Made by a program: the position numbers and the translations under genes | Assembly (NCBI GenBank): GCA_009792885.1 | Contig: WMCF01000015.1 | Span: forward strand, 11,917,033-11,981,032 | Reading direction: 5' to 3' | Length of the DNA stretch: 64,000 nucleotides | Origin: Eremophila alpestris peregrina | Taxonomy: Eukaryota; Chordata; Aves; Passeriformes; Alaudidae | Shown here: positions 25,101 through 37,960 of the stretch, piece after piece | How the letters are laid out: each line of letters opens with the position of its first letter | How positions within the stretch are numbered: the stretch's first letter is position 1 | Notes under the pieces: generated by a model | What the model was told of the DNA's origin: nothing | What the model saw: only the letters and a program-made list of their open reading frames with translations | Database searches by the model: none

Positions 25101-28100
25101 GAAGGACCTCATCTTACTGAGAACTACAAATCCTTCTCTCGCTCTTCTGGTGGGAATAAAGTGAAAAGATAACTTATGGATTCTAAGCCTTCCAAGAACA
25201 AACTGCAGTACAATAACTGTGCTCAGCCCCAGGAAAGGCAGAGTCAAAACAGAAAGTACAGAAAGGATTTAATGAGATTTCCACTAGTGACAGGGGAGGG
25301 ATATTCTGCTTTGTTGCCTCTGAAGTAAAGCAGAAAGATGAGCACCAACAGCTACAGCACCCAAATATTAGAATCTCATATACGAGACTTATGGTAATAG
25401 ACTTCTGATCTTGAAGTGCATGGTACGAATTAATTTGCAATCTTCTGCAAAATTTATGATTACTTTTATTGGCGCAATCATGAACTTTTCAGATGTTAGT
25501 ACGGGTGTATCTAAATTGATTCAATGGTGAAGCATCCATTGAGAAAACAAAACAGGTCAAAAATACATATAATTTTCAACCACTGAAGCAATTTTTAATT
25601 ATAAAATAAGTAGAAATAATGTGGAGGAGAAATGAAATTACCTAAAAATGTAGCTTGACACACCAAATGGTGCATAGATGAAGTTGTGCTGAATGGCTGT
25701 AATCCCTTTGCATCACAGGGACATGTTTGTGTGTACTGATGAAGAAAGCTCTTTATGTATGTTTTGAAAGTCAGATAGAGACATTTTTCCCCCTAATCTT
25801 TGGCTAAATACATTAATTGTGGGATATGCTGTTCACAAAATTTCACAGCTACCAGATATATGATGGCAATAATCTGCCAGGTGCTGAAACATGCACCTGA
25901 TTATACACCCGCTTTGGCGGAACACAGTGCCAGTTGAAATGCAGGATAATGGGCAATAACAGGCAGCAATAACAGGCTAAGGCAGTCTGATGCAAACTGT
26001 ATTCACTGTCACTTCAGCTGCCACAATGTTTGCACTACTTTTCTTTTTTTTGTATCAACAGAGGCAGGAAAGTCATGAGGCATTAAGTTAATGCCTTCTC
26101 TGTTAAGATGCCTCTTCACTTCCTTTTCTGACTTTTCTGGTTTTTTAGGACTAACACCTGCTTCCTCAGACTTGTCCTTCCTTACCTGGATAGCGTTGCT
26201 TGAGAACTAAAGCTGCTTGTGTGCTTCTGAGAAGAGCACACTACGGTGAAGCTGTGCCTGGGAGCCCTCCCACCTCTAACGAGGAAGCACCGGACTGGAC
26301 TCTGCTTTGAAGCAGTCACACAGCTTCAGTCACAAATCTGGACTTGGTATAAAAGTAGCTGAAATCTAAAAGATCAACTTAAATTGACTGCTGGACTAGG
26401 AGATTGTCTAAAAATAGAGCCTAAACCATGAGAGATATTCAGCATAATACTTGACTGAACAAAGCTGGCAGATATGAAAGTTTTCTTTATTTTGTCTAAA
26501 TCTATAATATAATTTGCAGTAGACATTATACAGCAAAAGATATGTCATAGATTACTTGGTATTAACATGAGAAAAGCTGACAATCATCTTTACAGCAAAG
26601 GCAACTGACCTATATTTTTCTCTCTAGTTTATTAACTTTGGTTAGAAGGCAGAATATAATTCTGATCTCTCAAAAAAAGGGAACTATTGAACATTTACAC
26701 AGTCTAGCTCAGTCTAGGTTAACAAAATCTTGCAAAAGTGTTACCTTTTAATCTTTAAATGCTTGGGATCAAGACACTTAGAACATTTGGAACTTCTATC
26801 AGTTTCCTCTGACTAAAAGTGAAATATATCAATTTAAAAGTTTAATGCCAGTCAAAGTCTCAATATCACCATTCACAAGGACTTATAAAGAGTATGAGAC
26901 CAATAATAATGGTGCTAATTCTCATACATTTAGAAGTACTGTTTCACTGAGCAAAGTACTCACAGCAGAAAAAAAGAAATAATGTCCGTGGCTCCAAAGT
27001 CATATTGAACTTGCTATACACACCAGAGTAGATATCAAAGGATGGTATTATTCTTCATAAAACTGCACTTCTACCTACATTTTTAATCTTAAAGTCTTAT
27101 TATTAGAATAAGGCCAATATCAAATATCTCTAGCTTAACAAATTTGGTCAATCAGAGACAGTTACAGAATAAATAAGTTTTCTTTGACCTATGCTAGTCT
27201 TCATCTAGGATCATACAAGTGTTTGCATAAAAGACAGAACTAAAAAAAAAAACAAAACAGAGACTCAAAACCTCATTTTGTGTATGCTTCACCTAACAAT
27301 TTTCAGAATTTACAGTTCTAGAAACAGATTCTACTACTGAGGCATACCAAGGAAAGGAAAGAGACCCTCCATACAATTAAGTTGCTCTTACAGCTTTCCT
27401 GGAAAACAATCCCTCAGATGAAACTGAAAACTGGAAACTGTGTGCAAGTAAACAGCAAGTTAGGATCTTACCTGACCATGTTAGAAGTAAGCAAGTTAGA
27501 AAGGATGATAGTGCTGGACATAAAGACTCTTAAGTGGTGTCAGAGCAAGAAGGGCAGTCTGACAGCTATTCTGAGCACAGAGAGAATGTGATGCTCTGTC
27601 CAGGGGATAAATACCTATGGGAGGAAGCATTGTTGAACAAAAGATTTCACAGGTTGTGTCAGTTCCTGGAGACTCCCAGCCTCCATCAGTTTCTCAGAAG
27701 AGGCTATCACCAGTTTTGCAAACTTTGAAAAGGAATATTTCTCCACAACCTTCTTTTTCTATTATCTCACTAAGCTGGTGTATTCATAAAAGAACTCATC
27801 ATCCCCAATGGCATGTAAAGCATTGGTGATGATGTCAGACAGCAGAAATGTGCTTGATGAACTTTCTGCACTTATCAGTCTAGACTGATTCTAACTCAAA
27901 CAGAATGGATTTTAATTATCCAACAGTCTCTAGCAAGATTATGCCAAGAAAATTAATGGATAGTCCAGAAAGATCTTGATAAAAATTTTTTGCAATCTCT
28001 GCTCTGCTGCAGATGGATAATACAGGATTGCTTAATTTCTAGGATCAGTCTTTTTTAGAAATGGAGACTACAAATGAAAGTCACTACAGAGTTGTTATGT

Positions 28101-31100
28101 GAACATTTCCAGTGGGCAAACACAAGGGGTAACAGTGTTCACAGAGAGTCTCTAGAACTGATATAATTTCATTCCTAAGACTTACATGCAGAACTGCATC
28201 AGTCATGATGCAAATGTATTTTTATTGTGATGAAGAAAGAGCTCTTATATTTTCAAATTACATTTAATATCAATTTTTTCATGCATTATGCATTAATTTC
28301 CTTTTATACTTGTAACAATACCCTGGACTAAAATGGTGCTGTTTTACAGAGAAGCCTGATGGGGAGCCTTAGTCTTGGAGGAGACTATGACAACTGTGCT
28401 GAAGAGTTTCATTTTACCCTTCCTGCAAGAAGTTGCCTCTGTTTTTTTCTTTATTCTCAGGATCCATGCTATTGTTAATGAGGCAACAGCATATGCAGAA
28501 ATGGCTCTTCTATGGGATGCAGGTGTGAATGGCAAGAAACTGTGCTGAAAGAAAGATGCAACGCACAGTGATAAGGCAAAAACTCAACAGAGCTACTGAA
28601 TTTGGAGATATTTAATCCCTTGAAGTTTTTTTAACAAAAGACATGAAAGTGTAGATTTACACTAAAACAAGAAAACACAGAGAGAAAAAAAAGAAAAAAC
28701 TGAAGAAAAGAAAAAGAAACTAAAAATTCTTTGGAAAAGCTAGCAAAGACAATAATTTATGAGTAACTGCAGAAAAGTCCATAGCTTGGTTTTTTACTGA
28801 TTATAAAGCAAGCATATGCAGGATTCACTGAGAAAAGTATAAAATTAACATCTTGCTGTTTTACTGCTCCCTTGTAGATGTAATGGTTTGTGTTTTATGG
28901 GTTATGATATAATTTTCAGCTTTGGATACCTTTTAAAGAAATACAGATTATTGCTTTTATTCTTAAACCATACCAAACACAACAATTACTCTGTTATTGA
29001 AATGCAAAAAAGTTAATAATACATGCTAAAACTTCGAGTGAAATAAATAAGCAATTTGACATATGTGTTCAAAACCATTAATTCTTGTAAGACTTCTAAG
29101 TAGGGTGATCTCAAACTGTCCAAACTAGTGATAGGGTTTAAAGTATCAGCAACAGAAGTGGAAAAAAAAAAAGACAGGTAAACAAAACAAATTTATCCAA
29201 AACCATTCTATTAAAGAGTAGCAGGCATATGGAACAAGCTGTTTAGCAAGACAGCTGATTAAGATAGCATAAGTAAGCTTAAGAGACAGCTAGATATTCT
29301 TATGCAGCAAGTGGCTTGGATATCACAGCAAGAGAATATAACGCTGAGATAACTAAAGTGGGATGTGCTTGTAACACAAGGCTTACTATCATGGTAATTT
29401 TTACAGTTTGGGGTTTTTTTCTGCTTTCCTTTCCATAAGCATTTCATTAATTATATATAATTAGCATTGTCTTTCTCATTTGTGAAAATGTTTAAAATCA
29501 CTACCAGACAAAACTTGCTATCTGGATATATTTTCCTTGAAATCAAGTATTTCAATAGTAATCTGACAGGCTCTATCACTCACTATTTTCATTTATTTAA
29601 TGAAAATCATAAAGTAAGCTTGTTTGCTTCCCATCTCATGGTGATATCAGAAGATATCTTGTCTACAATTCTTTTTTTGGTAAAATTTCCTACTTCTCTG
29701 CTACTGAGAGAAGCACAATTGCCGTAGCGCTACCAACACATTTTTTATTTCATGATGTCCTTTTAATTTTCAGCTGTCTGGGCTAGAGTTGATCAAAATT
29801 GTAGTCAAATTACTTGTACAACTAGAATTCTTATTACTGCCAAGAGCAGAATAGGATGCATGAGAATAGTGTTTGTAATTACCTGAAGAATATATCAAAC
29901 TTAACTAATTTTAAAATTAGGATACTCACATCAAGATTCTGGCCTCATAGAAAATCCACATGCTTTTGCAATAATTTCATAAGATTTAATTATTAGTGTT
30001 GTCTTAATAGCAGAAGCTAAAGTATTTTAAATATCTTTAAAAAAACAATAATCAAGTCTAGAACTTGGAGACAAAATAGTGAATTCCTATCCCTGCATAC
30101 TACCCAGAATGATGACAGAACCTCAGCTTCTGATATAGCTTCAGGCATTGCTGGAGACAATTGTTTCTAGCAAGCTTTCCATCTCCTTTTCCCAAAAAAC
30201 AATTTTTTCTCTAAAGAAAAATTCAATTTTTTTCTATCCTAATCACATATATCATATTTCTTACCCTCCTTCAACTTGGCTTATGACTGGAGAAAGCAAT
30301 TTTATTTATCTTCTTTCAAAGGAGAAATATTACATTGGGCTAAGAGCCCTAATCATACTAAGCTCAAAGACAAGTAATCACTGATTTCATTGGGAGCACC
30401 ACATAGCACCACATTTGTTACTGCAACAACCTGAAATCCCATAAGGTGCTCGATGGAGGCTCTGTTTTCATAAAATGACTATGATTTTATTATAGCACAC
30501 TAGAGACAGAAGAGTTCATTCAAGCAAATAAATTCATATCATTACTATTTTAATTATATTTGGGGGAAACAAAAAAAATGTAAAAAAAGAAAAGCAAAAA
30601 ATACTTTGTCTGTCTATCCTAATTATTTTATTTTCCTCAGTAAAGAAATTCACATAAATGGCCACTGCTGTAGTTTGGTGTCTGACAATACTTAATGTCC
30701 ACAATTCAATATATGTTTAATAAGAATATGAAGAATTCATCTGAGTAATTGGAATAAATTGTCTTGATGAATAGGGAAGCTCACCTAGGAATAATGACGA
30801 ATGTAAACCTGAATATAACTCTTTGTATTATAATGAAAATAAGTAAAGAGAATAGTTGGCTTAATGTGCTTACTAGATTGCATATATTTTGACCAGAACT
30901 GGGTTTGATGCTGCTGGACAAACTGCAGTATTATGAACACTGGCCATACAGTCCTTTTCTAAGACACACATTTTTAATCTGAGTACTAGATAGTTTTCTA
31001 GTGAAACCTGAAAAATTTTAAAGCTCTTCCATGGCTATACTTGATAGATGGAAGTGCAGAATTTTTGTCTTTGTGTCACAAAAAACTGAGAGAATAAGAC

Positions 31101-32218
31101 ACATGCTCAAATAGCTTCTTTTTAAAAAAAATCCTGCACTGCATCTTTATACAGATCAATGTCCAATTATAAGCAGAGAGTTGCTGTGGCAAAAGGTCAG
31201 GAAAAAATAATCTTTCTGGCGTTTATTACTTGGAAAATAAGGTCACATATGAGGTCAACATCCAAATGTATACAGAATAAATTATACAGCAGCATTCTAA
31301 ATATTCTGCGCTGCAAAAAATTATACTGCAATCTCAACATAATCAGAAAAATGGAGTTGAAAATGTTTTTTCTGATGACTGTACTACAGATCAGACTAAA
31401 CTAAGGGGCGAAAAACCCAGGTCCAAATAATCAACAACTAATAAAAAGCTTATCATATATTTCTGCTTAATTAGAAACATAACTTCTTATTAAAGCTGAC
31501 TGATTTAATAATTTCCTAACTATCTTTAACACTGAAACAATCTCCCCGCAACAAAGCAAAATAATGGGAAATGTACAAAACATTTAAAAATCATTCAGTG
31601 ATGCACTTATTTATTGCTTACAGTGTAGAAGCAAAACATAAAAGCAAAGAATGCTGGAGTACTTTGTCTGTCTGATTCTCAAAGAAAAAAAAAGTGTCTC
31701 TTTTGAAATAAAAGATCTCCTAATTAGATAAAACACATCTGGCAAAAAAAATGAATTGGACACATTGGAAATAAATATGCTTGTTTGTCAGAATGAATGT
31801 TGACAGAGAACATTGTCATTGGCCTGATCTAAGTTATTTTATCTGTTTCACAGACACTCTTAATCTTTGCTACCTTCATGGGATGTGAAGGAAATATATT
31901 GAAAATAAGATTGTATTAGTATTTGACACTTCTCACACTACTATTAATTGTGAAATCAACATTACAAACAGGAAAAATGCATCCATGAAATGAAAACATC
32001 TTCTGATTCATTTTTACTCATCTTTTATGCGAAGCGTTTTCTTTTCCTCCTCTCCAGACTACATGAGGAATGTAAATGACTGGTGTTCTTTTATCTGTTG
32101 CAGTCATGTCTAGTTTGAATTTCCAAATCACGCTTTGACAGAAGGATTGTATGTAATATATCACAAGCAATGCCAGTGGAGATAGAGTATATTCTAATCA
32201 TTTTCAAAAGTACTGATT

Positions 32219-32254
32219 TTTTGTTTCTTTTTTTTTTCTTTTTTTTTTTTTTTT
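32219..32254. repeat. Poly-T tract
   Basis: T runs with single C interruptions, about 35 bp, in intron 3 about 210 bp from the exon 3 donor. Confidence 0.9.
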
Positions 32255-32463
32255 AATCTGCTTTGGACACTTGTGGTTTCATTTCATGTTCATTCTGAAA
32301 GATACTGTGTTCTTTGCTCTGGGCTAGAGACAAGATTTACTGTTTTCTCTGATAATATTATCAGTGGGCTATTCCTCCCTGATAACCCACAACTGCAATA
32401 CTAATGGGTTGATACTGACATTTTAAACTTATTGCTTTTGTAGGCATTGCAGGCTTCACTCAC

Positions 32464-32636
32464 CTTGTTCAAGTGGCTGGCTTTTAGTTGAAGTAGTTTT
32501 CATCTTGAGTGCCTCCCTAACAGACATGTCACAGCAGGAGCCTTTGTTAGTGTCTTGGTCACTGTCAGCCTGATCACTGTCCCCATGCCCGCTGTCCCTC
32601 AAGCTGGCTCTTTCTGGATCCTTGAACGTGGAGCTA
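32464..32636 (-). CDS. PCDH17: Protocadherin-17, exon 3 (CM2 region of cytoplasmic tail)
   Basis: This 173-nt exon encodes about 58 residues, including STFKDPERASLRDSGHGDSD and the following acidic Asp/Gln repeats, then a CCDMSVREAL segment and a Lys/Thr-rich end at SQPLEQ. This is the CM2 conserved motif of delta-2 protocadherin tails, with a Ser/Asp-rich core. The acceptor is ATGCATTTCAG behind a long T run and a (TC)n tract. The donor is AAG/GTGAGT, close to consensus. The exon starts by completing the serine codon split with exon 2 and ends one base into the next codon. Translation past the donor stops after two codons, so a further exon is required; it was not seen between here and position 1. 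Confidence 0.95.
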
Positions 32637-32794
32637 CTGAAATGCATATTGAAAAAAAAAAAAAAAAAGAGAGAGAAAGAGAGAGAGAGAGAGTGTTGTA
32701 TTTACTTGTTCTAAGTTGAATTGTACTCTCTGGCAAAGCAATTTTGACAAGAATGCAAATGGGGAAGCCAAGAAAGTTATTTAATAGGCCTTAC
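32637..32794 (-). other. PCDH17: PCDH17 intron 2 (158 nt)
   Basis: A short intron between two small coding exons in a gene whose other introns exceed 20 kb. It has GT and AG ends on the minus strand. Most of its 3' half is a (TC)n tract followed by a run of about 17 T, about 17 nt before the acceptor, which would make an extended polypyrimidine tract. Confidence 0.93.
32652..32693. repeat. Poly-A / (GA)n tract in intron 2
   Basis: Seventeen A followed by about 25 bases of GA-rich repeat on the plus strand. On the transcribed strand it is a (TC)n plus T17 tract just upstream of the exon 3 acceptor, so its length may affect splicing. Confidence 0.9.
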
Positions 32795-32853
32795 CTTTGA
32801 ACAAACTGCTGCCTGCTGCCCATGTAATTGGGCTCTGCGGGAAAATTGTCTGT
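32795..32853 (-). CDS. PCDH17: Protocadherin-17, exon 2 (59-nt microexon)
   Basis: This exon encodes 19 full codons plus two bases, beginning TDNFPAEPNYMG and ending QQFVQ. This is the stretch that follows the CM1 region in vertebrate PCDH17 as I recall it. On the minus strand it is bounded by a pyrimidine-rich acceptor ending TTTCACAG and by a donor AAG/GTAAGG. It joins exon 1 in phase 0 (exon 1 ends with the CAG codon of MSIIQ) and leaves a split serine codon AG/T to exon 3. It lies in the cytoplasmic tail. At 59 nt it is not a multiple of three, so skipping it would shift the frame into exon 3. Confidence 0.95.
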
Positions 32854-33659
32854 CTGTGAAAGAGAAGGAAAAAAATACGTATAGTTGTACACTGGACAAA
32901 TCTCCTGCAGAGCAACAAGATTTCCTAGAGGAGAAATGATTAATAATTCAAAAATTCCCTTAATCTTCAGATTTGTACATTTTAATTAAATTGGAAAATG
33001 CTGGCATGTAATTATGTGCTCAGAACAATTAAATGATTCCGGTCCACAAATTACCTGCTAAAGTAAACAATGAGGCTCCAATAAGTGGCATTCTCTGTTA
33101 GTAACCTGACAGATGACACTGTTTATGTTTTTTCATTAGATAGATATTAAGACTGATGGTTATTGAAAATGAGAGAAAAAATTACTCTTGCATATTAAAA
33201 AAAGTGAATTATTCAATAATACTAATTTTTAATCATAATTACATCATCTACTGGGATTCTGAGGCTCTTACTGCTGTAATACAGTTTTGTATACGGCTAT
33301 ATTACACTTGAATTGAAAAAATAAACAAAAAATCAAGAAAATTTATGGCTGATTAGCTGTGGGGTTTCTTAGATGCTACTGGAAAAATGCAAGTATGAAA
33401 ATATTTGGATTCTCTCTCTTTAATTTTCATCAGTATTAATAGCTATGTCAGAATAATGAGAGCCACACATGCAAACAAGAACACTAAATGATCACTGTTG
33501 ACAAGAGGTTTTTAAAAGAAGATACTTTAAGTCTGTCATGTATATTTTTAGCAGCATGAGCCAAGTAACTGTAGAAGCAGAAGTATTAAAAGGATCCAGA
33601 CCAACATGGAGTCCTGCCAAAGGGAACTGAATTCCCCTTGTACCATTAGCTGAATTTCT

Positions 33660-33890
33660 TTGGGAGAAAGAGAGACTGCATCATTCAGAAAACTCCGCAT
33701 ACTGTACATTCACGCACGTCACTTCTTGCAGCTGACCTAGCGACAGAGCTTCTACTGTTTTCTGCATCACTTCACATCACACCACTCTGCTTCACAGCAG
33801 CTCCGGCTTTCGCAGCAGCCTCCAGCAGATCAGTGTCCGTGACACGGGCAGCACTCAATTAATGGAGCTGAGGGCCAAAGGTTTAGTGTC
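33660..33890. promoter_or_regulatory. Candidate conserved non-coding segment near exon 2
   Basis: A less AT-rich stretch with several CpGs, CACGCACGTCA, GTCCGTGACACGG and CAATTAATGGAG. It has no coding potential that I can support and no repeat similarity. It lies about 0.8 kb from exon 2 in intron 1. Confidence 0.2.
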
Positions 33891-34900
33891 ACACGGCAAG
33901 TGCCTACACAAGTGACTGGGATCCTAGATATTTGGGTTTCATGGCCACTCCCCACATAATTTTTTAATCTTTGTTTTGGTGTGATCAGTGGGAGGTAATT
34001 TAGAAACATTTGCTACTTCTTGTATGGTTGGAATATTTGAGCTTGGAAAAGAGGCAAAAAGTTTTACCCAAAATTTAAGTCACTGCTGTTTGCAACAGGA
34101 ATTGGGCAGACACCTGTTACTCCCAAAGGACTTGTGGAATAGATGTGCTTGTATACCATGGATGTCCTTTGGATTATAGAGAAGGGATGGAAAATATTGA
34201 ACCATCTTCCATTCAGCATGTTGGTCAATGTACACCGTACTTTCTTCTAGTTTCTAAACCCTTTAGTTCAAAAAATGAGATTATAACACAGACTATGTTC
34301 ACATCCATCCTAGCTTTCGTATATGCAATTAGAATAAAAGTTCATCTTCACATTTAGTATGTATCAGGTTAGAAAGACAAACATTGAAAACAACAAAAAA
34401 ACCCATTCTTATGTGTATCTCTCAAATGCAGCACAATCTATTTTGGAATCAGATATAATTCTGCTGTTTCTTTTCTTCTTACAAGTTTTAAGCTATTATC
34501 TCTCTTTTGTACAGCAAACCTACCTGATATATATACACTTGCATTATGGCACTTACAGAATCCAGTACTTATCAACCTGAATAAACCTTTACAACTGCAG
34601 AACTCATGTCTCTTTTCTATGTCTAATATCTCAAATAGAGATATCCAGAAAAACTGACCTTATGCTTTTACTTACATAAGACATCTGTCTCCTCCTAAAC
34701 ACAGCTGCTACCAGAATCAACTTTTCCATTTTTCATGACATTGGCAATCAAAATGCCTGCTATAAACTGCCTTTTCATCAATTCTTTGCCATTAAAAGAG
34801 TCACACTTTTGCCCTGGAAATAACTCCTCCTTTTTGATGGTGCTAAAACCTTAACTGTAAACTGGACCACTGTAAGAGCCGGTTATACTTTTTGTCTTTG

Positions 34901-34939
34901 GTTTTTCATAGCAAAAAAGCATTTTTTGCTATGAAAAAC
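34901..34939. repeat. Perfect inverted repeat, 18-bp arms, 3-nt loop
   Basis: Left arm GTTTTTCATAGCAAAAAA (34901-34918), loop GCA, and right arm TTTTTTGCTATGAAAAAC (34922-34939), which is the exact reverse complement. The pairing stops at once outside the arms. It is too short and tightly looped for a typical microRNA precursor. It could have arisen by template switching during replication. Confidence 0.95.
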
Positions 34940-36724
34940 GCTCATCCTTGATGAGCCAAAAGCACAGATTTTCAAACAGAAGACATGACCACATCTCAGC
35001 TGCTGAGAAGTTCTTCATTTATAGTAATCACTAAAGACCTTTAACTAGACAATAATTTGACCAATTGCCTTTGTACTGTATTTTGCAGCAATACAATGAA
35101 TTGGGTGCCATGTAACCGTGAGTTCATAATTACAAAAGAACAAACATAAGTACCTGATGATTGTATACAGACACAGAGCTCAGAGTTGAATACTATTCTT
35201 TCTGCTCTTTAAGCATTAGTCTTCTTCTATGAATTATGAAGGCATAATGCTTGTGTTGAGCTGTAACCACTCTGAGAGAGAGGCAGCAGGGGGAAAGCAG
35301 TTTCATGTATGAAAATACCTATTAAAAATGTGATAGTTAGAAAAGAATGTAATGTTTAAGCTTGGCACTGTAGAGGAATCTTAGAAATGTAAACATCTGC
35401 TTCATAATGGATAGGAGAGAGACGAATGTCTAACATGTCTGACTCCCTTAAACTCTTCTTTTTTTCTATTTTAATCCCAGTTGAAGTGAGAGGTCATATA
35501 CTTAAAATTTTTACACTTTAACATGGAAAGTGGTATTACACATTCCAGCTAATGCATTAATCATACCTCTTTACATTGCATAGCTGTAACTCTAAGAAAC
35601 TAATACTATGAAAATCTAAAAACCCTCTTGTTCGTCTCTGGATATATAGCCCTTTCTACAACAACAAAATCACCAAAACTCTGGACTTCCAGTTTTAAGG
35701 TAAGTTGCAGAAAACCACCTAAAATCTAGTCAGCTACACTAGCTAATCAGTCAAGATCCCTCAATGTGCCTTTGAGAAATACAAAATATCCCATTTGGTT
35801 GTTATGTTAGGTACATAATACTACTGGGGAGTATTATTGGCATAGGGGAATCTTGACAACCAGCAAGATGTCCAGTGCAATGGTCAAAGCTAAGTAAGAT
35901 GCATCATGTCAGAAATGATTTGCCTGGAATTGCAGTCTCCTGATAAATAACCAAAAATTATTCAAATGCCAGCATCATTAACCTCCTGAAGAAGAAAATA
36001 AAATAAACTCTACCCTCATTCTTACCTCCCTCCAAAAAAATCTCCAGGAACAATCTGTCTCTAAAAGTCACCAGATTTAAACAGTAAAATAAATGCTTTC
36101 TATCTCTGTCAAAACTGAGGGCTGGATTATCAATTAGGTCACCAGCAGCTACCACAGCACAGGTTCTCCAGTAGCAGGACAAATGTTATCTAAAATTTAA
36201 ACAAAAGTAGAAATGTCCACTGACACCAGAAAACTAAAGTCTGTGATGTCAACTAACTGTCCAAAGCCACCTTAGTGAAGTGGCTCTGGTTTTATGGCTC
36301 ATTTTCACAGATTAGTGGAAGCAGCTCATTTCCAATGAGAGTATGCTGTTACACCATTCAATAGATATTCTTCGTTGACAGTTGCTACAACAGACCTTTA
36401 AAAATACTTTCTTCTACCTATCTCTTATAATATGTGACTCTAGATCAAATATTAAACTTTAGGAACCCTGTCATTAGTGTAATGTTGCAAAAAATGTAAG
36501 GATTTCTGCACACACATTTGGTAGAGCTTTCTCGGAAGTTGAACCTCATTTAAAAAAAGCCATTTAAAAAGAGGTCAGGATGCACAGGAACCTTTGAAAA
36601 GCTGCAAATATTTAAAAAGAAAGGCTTACTTCCTTTCAGAAACTATCGTAGCGTTTGATTTTATTACCATTTACTTCAGTGAATTGAGAAAAAGGAAAAT
36701 AAAAGAAGAGACAAATTAAACCTG

Positions 36725-36905
36725 TAGAATCATAGAATGGTTTGGGTTGGAAGAGACCTTAAATACCATCAAGTTCCACACATGCTATCTCCATCACGGA
36801 TAGGCATACCTTCCACCAGCTCAGGCTGCTCCAAGACCAATCCAGCTTGGTATTGAACACCTCCAGGGATGGGGCATCCAGAACTTCTCTGGGCAACCTG
36901 AGCTA
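36725..36905 (-). mobile_element. CR1 LINE 3' tail, reverse orientation
   Basis: On the plus strand it begins ATCATAGAATGGTTTGGGTT and continues GGAAGAGACCTTAAATACC, then GGGATGGGGCATCCAGAACT and CTCTGGGCAACCTG. This is the reverse complement of the CR1 3' end. It is 5'-truncated, about 180 bp, and lies in the same orientation as PCDH17. Confidence 0.92.
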
Positions 36906-37912
36906 GTTGGATTTACTGGTATGGAATTTCAAATGTGACAATATAATTGCTAAAGTTCAATAATGGGACTTCGAAAATCATTAACTGGACAGTATTTGCA
37001 TGAACAACACATACAGTATCTTTCCAAGTGCCATCAACTGTCTACAAAACTATTCAGTTTATTGCACCTTTCAGAACTTGTGTATTACTACCACATGAGG
37101 ACCTAGATAAACTAAAATTGTTGCCAAGTATAGCTCTCACAAAGTGTATTTGGAATACTAAATTATACAGACTCAGAAATAAAACCATTCAAAAGTTTGA
37201 AAGTCAACTGTTAAGTTTCTACTAATTAATTCTGAAATGTCTATGATTTCCAAAAGTTTAATTTAGAGAAAAGAAAATGAAAAATTATAGCCAAGAACAG
37301 AGTATGAGAAACAAATTCTTCATATGATCCATTAACCTTAAATAAACTCATAAGAAAAGAAAAAAAAAAAAAGTAAAAACCTCATCACTGGAAACAGTTT
37401 GAATCAACCTGAGCCAAGCATTACACAATGAATTATGGAGAATATTTTTAGCAATGGCCTATATTTATCTCTTATCCCTTTTTTATCTTTGCATAAATTC
37501 ATGTTCACAAGGTATACATGTTTACTTCTGTGGAAATATTATGCTATTTTTATAAATACTAAGGAGTTCTACTGTGGCTCTGCACACACTATTTTTTTTT
37601 TTAATTCAGGATTAGAATTGCAGCACCATATTAATCAATCAGATTTCAAAAATTCTGTTATTGCTCAGTAAGAGAACAGTAGAAAACGTAGATGACTTCA
37701 CAAGGCTTCTGCTTTCAAGAATTCCTGCAAAAAAGCAGACTGTTTCTAAAAGATTAGAGGTTCTTCATTATTTTTCTCTTTACTTTTTAATAAAAACCAT
37801 TTTTTGTCTCACAATTTTGAAGATTTCTAGCAATATTTGGTGTATTCCATACTGTTTGAATAAAATTAGAGAAAAATTAAAAAAAGGAGAGTGCAATTCA
37901 ACAGGTCTATCT

Positions 37913-37960
37913 AAAAAAAAAAAAAAAAAAAAAAAAANAAAAAAAAAAAAAAAAAAAAAA
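37913..37960. repeat. Poly-A tract with one N
   Basis: About 48 A with an N at 37938. The sequence to the left has AATAAA-like motifs (near 37858), but I saw no convincing retrocopy body or target-site duplication. Confidence 0.95.

Larger units (their letters stand above)
1..32463 (-). other. PCDH17: PCDH17 intron 3, partial (at least 32 kb)
   Basis: Starts at the exon 3 donor AAG/GTGAGT (32463) and continues to the window edge. I did not find the final coding exon, which in vertebrate PCDH17 encodes the Cys-rich CVNCTDEC segment and the C-terminus. Identified contents: CR1 copies at 2155-2478, 4310-4920 and 15130-16770, an LTR remnant at 6441-6780, an assembly gap at 6343-6358, low-complexity T/G sequence at 21574-21755, a 20-bp tandem repeat near 22091-22146 and a POU-type motif pair at 9925-9946. 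The stretches 7500-7720, 8262-8430, 18740-18940 and 25850-26060 have a more mixed composition. Nothing else recognisable was seen in the rest. Confidence 0.85.

Noticed and set aside
1..32463. Final PCDH17 coding exon in the left part of the window
   Set aside because: I looked for the Cys-rich segment and C-terminal coding block on the minus strand and saw none. By eye this is not exhaustive; a translated search of 1-32463 would settle it.
34901..34939. Hairpin as a microRNA precursor
   Set aside because: A 3-nt loop and 18-bp perfect A/T-rich stem without lower-stem pairing do not fit a microRNA precursor.
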